Source: Halomonas halophila
GTDB taxonomy: Bacteria; Pseudomonadota; Gammaproteobacteria; Pseudomonadales; Halomonadaceae
Direction of reading: 5' to 3'
DNA: 64,000 nt
NCBI RefSeq assembly: GCF_030406665.1
Contig: NZ_CP129121.1
Span: 1,860,001-1,924,000 of the forward strand
Below the pieces are notes generated by a model. It was not told where the DNA came from. It did no database searches and saw nothing but the letters and a program-made list of their open reading frames with translations. Position numbers and translations under genes: made by a program. This document shows positions 60,224-64,000 of this stretch, in pieces. The number at the start of each line of letters is the position of its first letter. Within the stretch, counting starts at the first letter, position 1.

Positions 60224-62080
60224 CTAAGGACGGCCTTCCGTGTCAGCCAGCTCCCTCATCGCGGCCAGGGCGGCGCGCGGGTCGCGGGGATAAAAGCGCT
60301 CCGGCTGGCGGGCCACGTGGGCGAAGACCCGGGTGTCCTTGTAGGGCATCTTCATGAAGCCCGAGACGCCGAGCCCCTCGATGCACCCCACCGCGGCGAG
60401 GATGTCGTCCAGCCGGCGGCGGAATTCGGCCTCCCGGGACGGGTCGAGCAGCCGGTAGTGGCTATGGATCTTCAGGTGCTCGGGCAGCGCCTCGAAGATG
60501 ATCATGCCGGTGTGGTGGATCTCGTTGAGCGCCTCCAGCGAGGCGATGATGGCCTCCGGAAGCACCAGAAACTCCTCCGGGTCCGGGCCGTCCTCGAAGT
60601 AGCTGTGCAGCCGCGAACGGTCCTCGAGCTCCGGCACCGCGCTGACCTCGTAGGCCAGCCGCAGGTCGGACGGGATCACGAAGGGCCGATCCGGGCCCTC
60701 GCGGTCCAGGTGTAGGGTATCGCGGGCGTTGAACAGGCAGCTCTTGAAGATCCCACGGCGGTGGATGCCCCGGGCCAGGTCGACCATGTTGTTGACTGCG
60801 GCGATGAAGGCCGGCTTGAGCTCGGGATCATGCAGGTTCAGCGAGGAGTCGATGTAGACACCGTCGGCCTCCCAGCGCACCGCCAGCCCGCCCACCACCG
60901 GGTACTTGCCGAGCCGGCTGACCGCAGCGAGAAAGGCCTTCTCGGTCTCGCCCATGCCCTGCATGAAGTTCTTGTAGTAGCGGTCGAGCTGCACGTCGTT
61001 GACGTCGCTGAGGGTCTCCCGGCCGTCCTCCTCGCGCAGGAAGGCCTTGCGCGAGCTGTAGACCACGGTGTCGATCTCGCGGTCGGCGGCCCGGGCCCAT
61101 ACCGGCACCAATGGCGCCTCGGGCGGGCTCGGCAGGTCGAGCATCACCAGCCGCGACAGGCGCGGCATCTCGCGCAGGAAGTGATCGCCGGCCTTCATGC
61201 GGGTGCGCGGGTCGGGGTCGAGCATGCCGTCGAGCATGCGCGCGAACTCCATGGGCAGGCCCAGCGAGGTGGCCGGAATCGCGCGGTGACCGAAACGACA
61301 CGACTGGGCCGAGGCCAGCGCATAGAGCGTGCCGGCGGCGCCCTGCTCGTCGAAGCGCGGCGACGACAGCGCGCCGTTGAGCTGGTCGTCGCCGATGAAA
61401 TAGACGTCGCCCAAGCGGGCGTTGGTCTGCTGCAGGTTGTCCGACATCAGCTCCATGACGTTGGCCGCGACGAACTGCAGCTCGGCGTCGAGCTGGGCGA
61501 ACACCGAGGAGCCCCAGTCGATCAGCGCCACGCTCTCGTCGCGTTCGTCGAACACCAGGTTGGAGGGCTTGATGTCGCCGTGGACGATGGGCCGGCCGGA
61601 GGGGCCGGACTCGCGGCGCAGGGCGCGCAGGATATCGGCCAGCTGGGCGGCGATGTGCACCACCCGCCGCGGCGACAGCCGTCCCTCGCGCAGCGAGACC
61701 TCCTCCAGGTTCTCACCGGGCGCGCGCTGCATCACCAGGATCGACTGGTGGCGCACCCGCTGGAAGGCGATCAGCCTCGGCACCCGGGGATGGGCCACCT
61801 GCTCGAGCATGAAGGCCTCTTCCTCGAGGCGGTCCTGCAGCGACTGGGGCAGGTTGACCCGGGTGAACTTGAATACGTACTGCTCGCCGCCGGCGGTGAG
61901 GCCGGCGAACACGAAGCCGTAGGCGCCCTTGCCGATTAGCTCGATGTGCCGGTAGCCCAGCTGCTCGAGCTGGGCCTGGCACAGTGCCACCCACTCCCGC
62001 AGCTTGCGGGCGTCGTGATGGCTCAGCAGATAGACCGACTGGTCTTCCGGAATATAGAACTGCTGCAGCGGCTGGGTCAT
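60224..62080 (-). CDS. Ser/Thr protein kinase-like protein with unknown C-terminal domain
   Basis: A 618-residue protein. A eukaryotic-like kinase domain fills about 30-280: Gly loop LIGKGAYGFVFAGL, Lys in YVFKFTRVNL, the catalytic loop IVHGDIKPSNLVF (HGD instead of HRD) and ALIDWGSSVF (DWG instead of DFG). Essential Lys, both Asp and the Asn are kept, so activity is plausible. The remaining 300 residues (LSRLGKYPVVGGLAVRWEAD, GMIIFEALPEHLKIHSHYRL) are an uncharacterised domain, with no membrane helix. Start MTQPLQQFYIPED has GGGGAGG before it. It stands upstream of the SMC operon and downstream of the E2 gene on the same strand. Confidence 0.82.
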   Translation of the reverse strand: MTQPLQQFYIPEDQSVYLLSHHDARKLREWVALCQAQLEQLGYRHIELIGKGAYGFVFAGLTAGGEQYVFKFTRVNLPQSLQDRLEEEAFMLEQVAHPRVPRLIAFQRVRHQSILVMQRAPGENLEEVSLREGRLSPRRVVHIAAQLADILRALRRESGPSGRPIVHGDIKPSNLVFDERDESVALIDWGSSVFAQLDAELQFVAANVMELMSDNLQQTNARLGDVYFIGDDQLNGALSSPRFDEQGAAGTLYALASAQSCRFGHRAIPATSLGLPMEFARMLDGMLDPDPRTRMKAGDHFLREMPRLSRLVMLDLPSPPEAPLVPVWARAADREIDTVVYSSRKAFLREEDGRETLSDVNDVQLDRYYKNFMQGMGETEKAFLAAVSRLGKYPVVGGLAVRWEADGVYIDSSLNLHDPELKPAFIAAVNNMVDLARGIHRRGIFKSCLFNARDTLHLDREGPDRPFVIPSDLRLAYEVSAVPELEDRSRLHSYFEDGPDPEEFLVLPEAIIASLEALNEIHHTGMIIFEALPEHLKIHSHYRLLDPSREAEFRRRLDDILAAVGCIEGLGVSGFMKMPYKDTRVFAHVARQPERFYPRDPRAALAAMRELADTEGRP

Positions 62081-62109
62081 CGTCCTCCCCGTGGCGATCC
62101 TCAGCTCAG

Positions 62110-63420
62110 CTAGAGCAGCATGGTTTCCGGGTCTTCCAGGTAGCCCTTCCAGGCGTTGCAGAAGCGCGCGATGGTGCCGCCGTCGAGCAGGCGGTGATCG
62201 CCGGCCCAGGTCACGGTCATGATCGCCCGGCGAGTCAGCTCGCCGGCCTCGTCGAAGCGCGGCAGCCACTGGCTCTTGCCGATGGCGACGATCGCGGATT
62301 CCGGGGCGTTGATGATCGGCGCGGCATAGGTGCCGCCCAGGGCACCGATGTTGGAGATGCTGATGGTGCCGCCCTGGAGATCCGCCTGGGCCACGCGCCC
62401 TTCCCGCGCCGCGGCGGTCAGCCGCTGGATCTCGCCGGCCACGTCCAGCAGGCTCAGGCCTTCCACGCCCTTGACGTTGGGCACCATCAGGCCGGCCCTG
62501 CCGTCCACCGCCATGCCGATGTTGCAGCACGGCAGATAGTGGATCTCGTCGCCGGCCTCGTTGAGCCGGCTGTTGAGCAGCGGGTAGTCCCGTATCGCCA
62601 GCGCCATGGCCTTCATGAAGAACGGCATCAGGGTCAGCCTGACCTCCCGCGCCTCGGCCCGGGGCTTCAGCCGCTCGCGCAGCGCCAGCAGCTCGGTGAC
62701 GTCGATCTCCTCGCCGTACTGGAAGTGCGGGATGGTCGAGGCCGCGGCCACCATCTGGCGGGCCATGGCCGCGCGCACGCCGCGCAGCGGCTCGACGCGT
62801 ATCTCACCCTGAGCCTGATCCTGCCCCCTGCCCGATGCGGCAGCGGGCGCCACCGGCTCGGCGGCTGCCCCGTCGCCTTGGACCAGCGCCAGCACGTCCT
62901 CCTTGAGCACCCGGCCGTCCTTGCCGGAGCCGGGCACGTCCTCGAGGCGCAGGTCATGCTCGCGCACCAGGCGGCGCACCGCGGGGCTGGCCGGAATCCG
63001 GCCATGGGGGCCCTGGCCCGAGGCGGCCCGGTCGGGGCGCTCCTGCTCGGCGGAGCACACGGTGCTCGCCTGCGGCGCCGGCGTCTCGAGGCGGGGCGCT
63101 CCTGTGTCGGTGTCAGCGTCGTCGTCGACCTCCTTCGCCGGCGCCGATGCCTCGGCATCCTCCGGCTCGGCGGCCGATTCACCGTCCGCCATCTCGTAGG
63201 CGAACAGCGGGGCGTGGACCTTGGCAATCTCGCCCTTGGCCACGTGCAGCTTGGTGACCCGCCCGCCCTCGGGGGCAGTGATCTCGACCAGGGCCTTGTC
63301 GGTCATCACCTCGACCACCGGCTGATCCTCCTCGATGGCGTCGCCCTCGGCGACCCGCCACTCGACGACTTCACACTCCACGATACCCTCGCCGATATCG
63401 GGCAGCTTGAACTCGGTCAT
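62110..63420 (-). CDS. bkdB: Branched-chain 2-oxoacid dehydrogenase E2 (dihydrolipoamide acyltransferase)
   Basis: A 436-residue E2. One lipoyl domain (residues 1-78, lipoylated Lys in VEVMTDKALVEITAPEGG), an acidic linker, a subunit-binding domain near 142-178 (IPASPAVRRLVREHDLRLED) and the catalytic domain ending with VTWAGDHRLLDGGTIARFCN (His and Asp of the HxxxDG motif). The EVMTDKA and GTISISNIGALGGTY motifs favour the branched-chain or acetoin type over pyruvate E2. It follows the E1 beta gene by 22 bp, as in bkd operons. Exact substrate is not proven. Confidence 0.88.
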   Translation of the reverse strand: MTEFKLPDIGEGIVECEVVEWRVAEGDAIEEDQPVVEVMTDKALVEITAPEGGRVTKLHVAKGEIAKVHAPLFAYEMADGESAAEPEDAEASAPAKEVDDDADTDTGAPRLETPAPQASTVCSAEQERPDRAASGQGPHGRIPASPAVRRLVREHDLRLEDVPGSGKDGRVLKEDVLALVQGDGAAAEPVAPAAASGRGQDQAQGEIRVEPLRGVRAAMARQMVAAASTIPHFQYGEEIDVTELLALRERLKPRAEAREVRLTLMPFFMKAMALAIRDYPLLNSRLNEAGDEIHYLPCCNIGMAVDGRAGLMVPNVKGVEGLSLLDVAGEIQRLTAAAREGRVAQADLQGGTISISNIGALGGTYAAPIINAPESAIVAIGKSQWLPRFDEAGELTRRAIMTVTWAGDHRLLDGGTIARFCNAWKGYLEDPETMLL

Positions 63421-63442
63421 CGTGCTTGCTCCTGTCCTGGAC

Positions 63443-64000
63443 TCAGTAGTTGACGCTCTCGCGGATGGCCTCGAAGACCTTGAGGTGATCCGGCAGATAC
63501 TCCTTCTCCAGCGTCAGCGGGAAGGGCGTATCCAGGCCGGTCACGCGCAGGATCGGCGATTCCAGGTACAGGAAGCAGCGCTCCTGCAGGGTGGCGGCGA
63601 TCTCGCCAGCGAAGCCGCCGGTCTGCGGCGCCTCGTGGGTCACCACCAGCCGGCCGGTCTTGAGCAGCGATTCCGCCACGGTGTCGGCGTCCCAGGGCAA
63701 GAGCGTGCGCAGGTCGATCACCTCGCAGGAGATGCCCTCCTTCTCGGCCAGCTCGACCGCGCGGTCGATGATCTCTATCTGGGCGCCCCAGCCCACCAGG
63801 GTGACGTCGCTGCCCTCCTTGGTGATCTCGGCCTCGCCCAGCGGCAGCTGATAGTCCTCCTCCGGCACTTCGCCGGTGGACGCGCGATAGAGCCGCTTGG
63901 GCTCGAAGAAGATCACCGGGTCCGGATCGCGAATGGACGCCAGCAGCAGGCCCTTGGCCTCGTAGGGATTGCGCGGCACCACGATCTTCAGCCCCGGCGT
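63443..64000 (-). CDS. bkdA2: 2-oxoisovalerate dehydrogenase E1 beta subunit, C-terminal part (partial)
   Basis: The visible 185 residues are the C-terminal half of an E1 beta subunit of a thiamine-diphosphate 2-oxoacid dehydrogenase; the start lies beyond the right edge. Landmarks: TPGLKIVVPRNPYEAKGLLL, DPVIFFEPKRLYRASTGEVP, DVTLVGWGAQIEI, EVIDLRTLLPWDADTVAESL and HEAPQTGGFAGEIAA. The RTLLPWD and EPKRLYR motifs are typical of the branched-chain enzyme. The open frame continues to the window edge in the same phase. Confidence 0.9.
   Translation of the reverse strand, partial: TPGLKIVVPRNPYEAKGLLLASIRDPDPVIFFEPKRLYRASTGEVPEEDYQLPLGEAEITKEGSDVTLVGWGAQIEIIDRAVELAEKEGISCEVIDLRTLLPWDADTVAESLLKTGRLVVTHEAPQTGGFAGEIAATLQERCFLYLESPILRVTGLDTPFPLTLEKEYLPDHLKVFEAIRESVNY

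Overview
The window reads as a chromosome segment from a GC-rich gammaproteobacterium, most likely a member of the Halomonadaceae (Halomonas or a relative). That placement is an inference from gene content and order: a DUF1244-moaB-moeA cluster, a tusDCBE-acpH operon, the dnaQ-nudC and rnhA-methyltransferase-gloB-mltD neighbourhood, yejABEF, pxpBCA, a Mks-type condensin and bkd-type dehydrogenase genes. Almost all host genes show strong third-position G/C use. No rRNA and no CRISPR array is present. One complete tRNA gene, tRNA-Ser(TGA), is present, plus the 3' end of a second, leucine-like tRNA.

Layout. 1-7.8 kb: start of a Pat-like acyl-CoA synthetase/acetyltransferase gene divergent from a histone-deacetylase-family gene, an XRE-cupin regulator, DUF1244-moaB-moeA, and the convergent tusD-tusC-tusB-tusE-acpH operon and a BI-1/YccA membrane protein gene. 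7.99-21.55 kb: an integrated island bounded by a 15-bp direct repeat of the tRNA-Ser 3' end. 21.5-22.4 kb: tRNA-Ser and a resolvase-like gene lacking catalytic residues. 22.5-34.5 kb: small membrane proteins, a CPA1 antiporter, an NMT1-type binding protein, an esterase, yhhQ with a candidate preQ1 riboswitch, a broken prpE, an ArsR regulator, sohB, an SCP2 protein, nudC, dnaQ, rnhA and a methyltransferase. 34.5-50.8 kb: gloB, mltD, yejABEF, a GGDEF protein, rsuA, a nitrilase-family amidase, rarD, an EAL protein and a flavin oxidoreductase. 50.9-54.3 kb: a GntR regulator and pxpBCA (5-oxoprolinase). 54.4-64 kb: a three-gene SMC/condensin operon, a Ser/Thr kinase-like gene and the E2 and E1-beta genes of a branched-chain 2-oxoacid dehydrogenase.

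The island is the most unusual part. It carries a P4-type tyrosine integrase, an AlpA-like regulator, a TOPRIM-RepA primase/helicase fused in one chain, a dense cluster of inverted GGGGTG hexamers just downstream (a candidate replication origin), a possible small terminase subunit and a complete terminase large subunit. After a terminator and a near-consensus promoter comes a compact run of small unknown genes ending in a tape-measure-like protein with a lytic transglycosylase domain. I see no portal, capsid, tail-tube, baseplate or lysis cassette. This fits a phage satellite that brings its own replication, DNA cutting and tail-length functions but borrows the rest of the particle, although a reduced prophage is possible. 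An AT-rich antisense gene resembling the C-terminal part of MuF/SPP1-gp7 head proteins sits between origin and terminase. An IS481-family insertion with a rearranged right flank, fragments of two genes and the 3' end of a leucine-like tRNA show that the island is a composite.

Coordinates of short non-coding sites were counted by eye and may be off by one or two bases. Functions are assigned from recognisable motifs and family knowledge; no database search was run.
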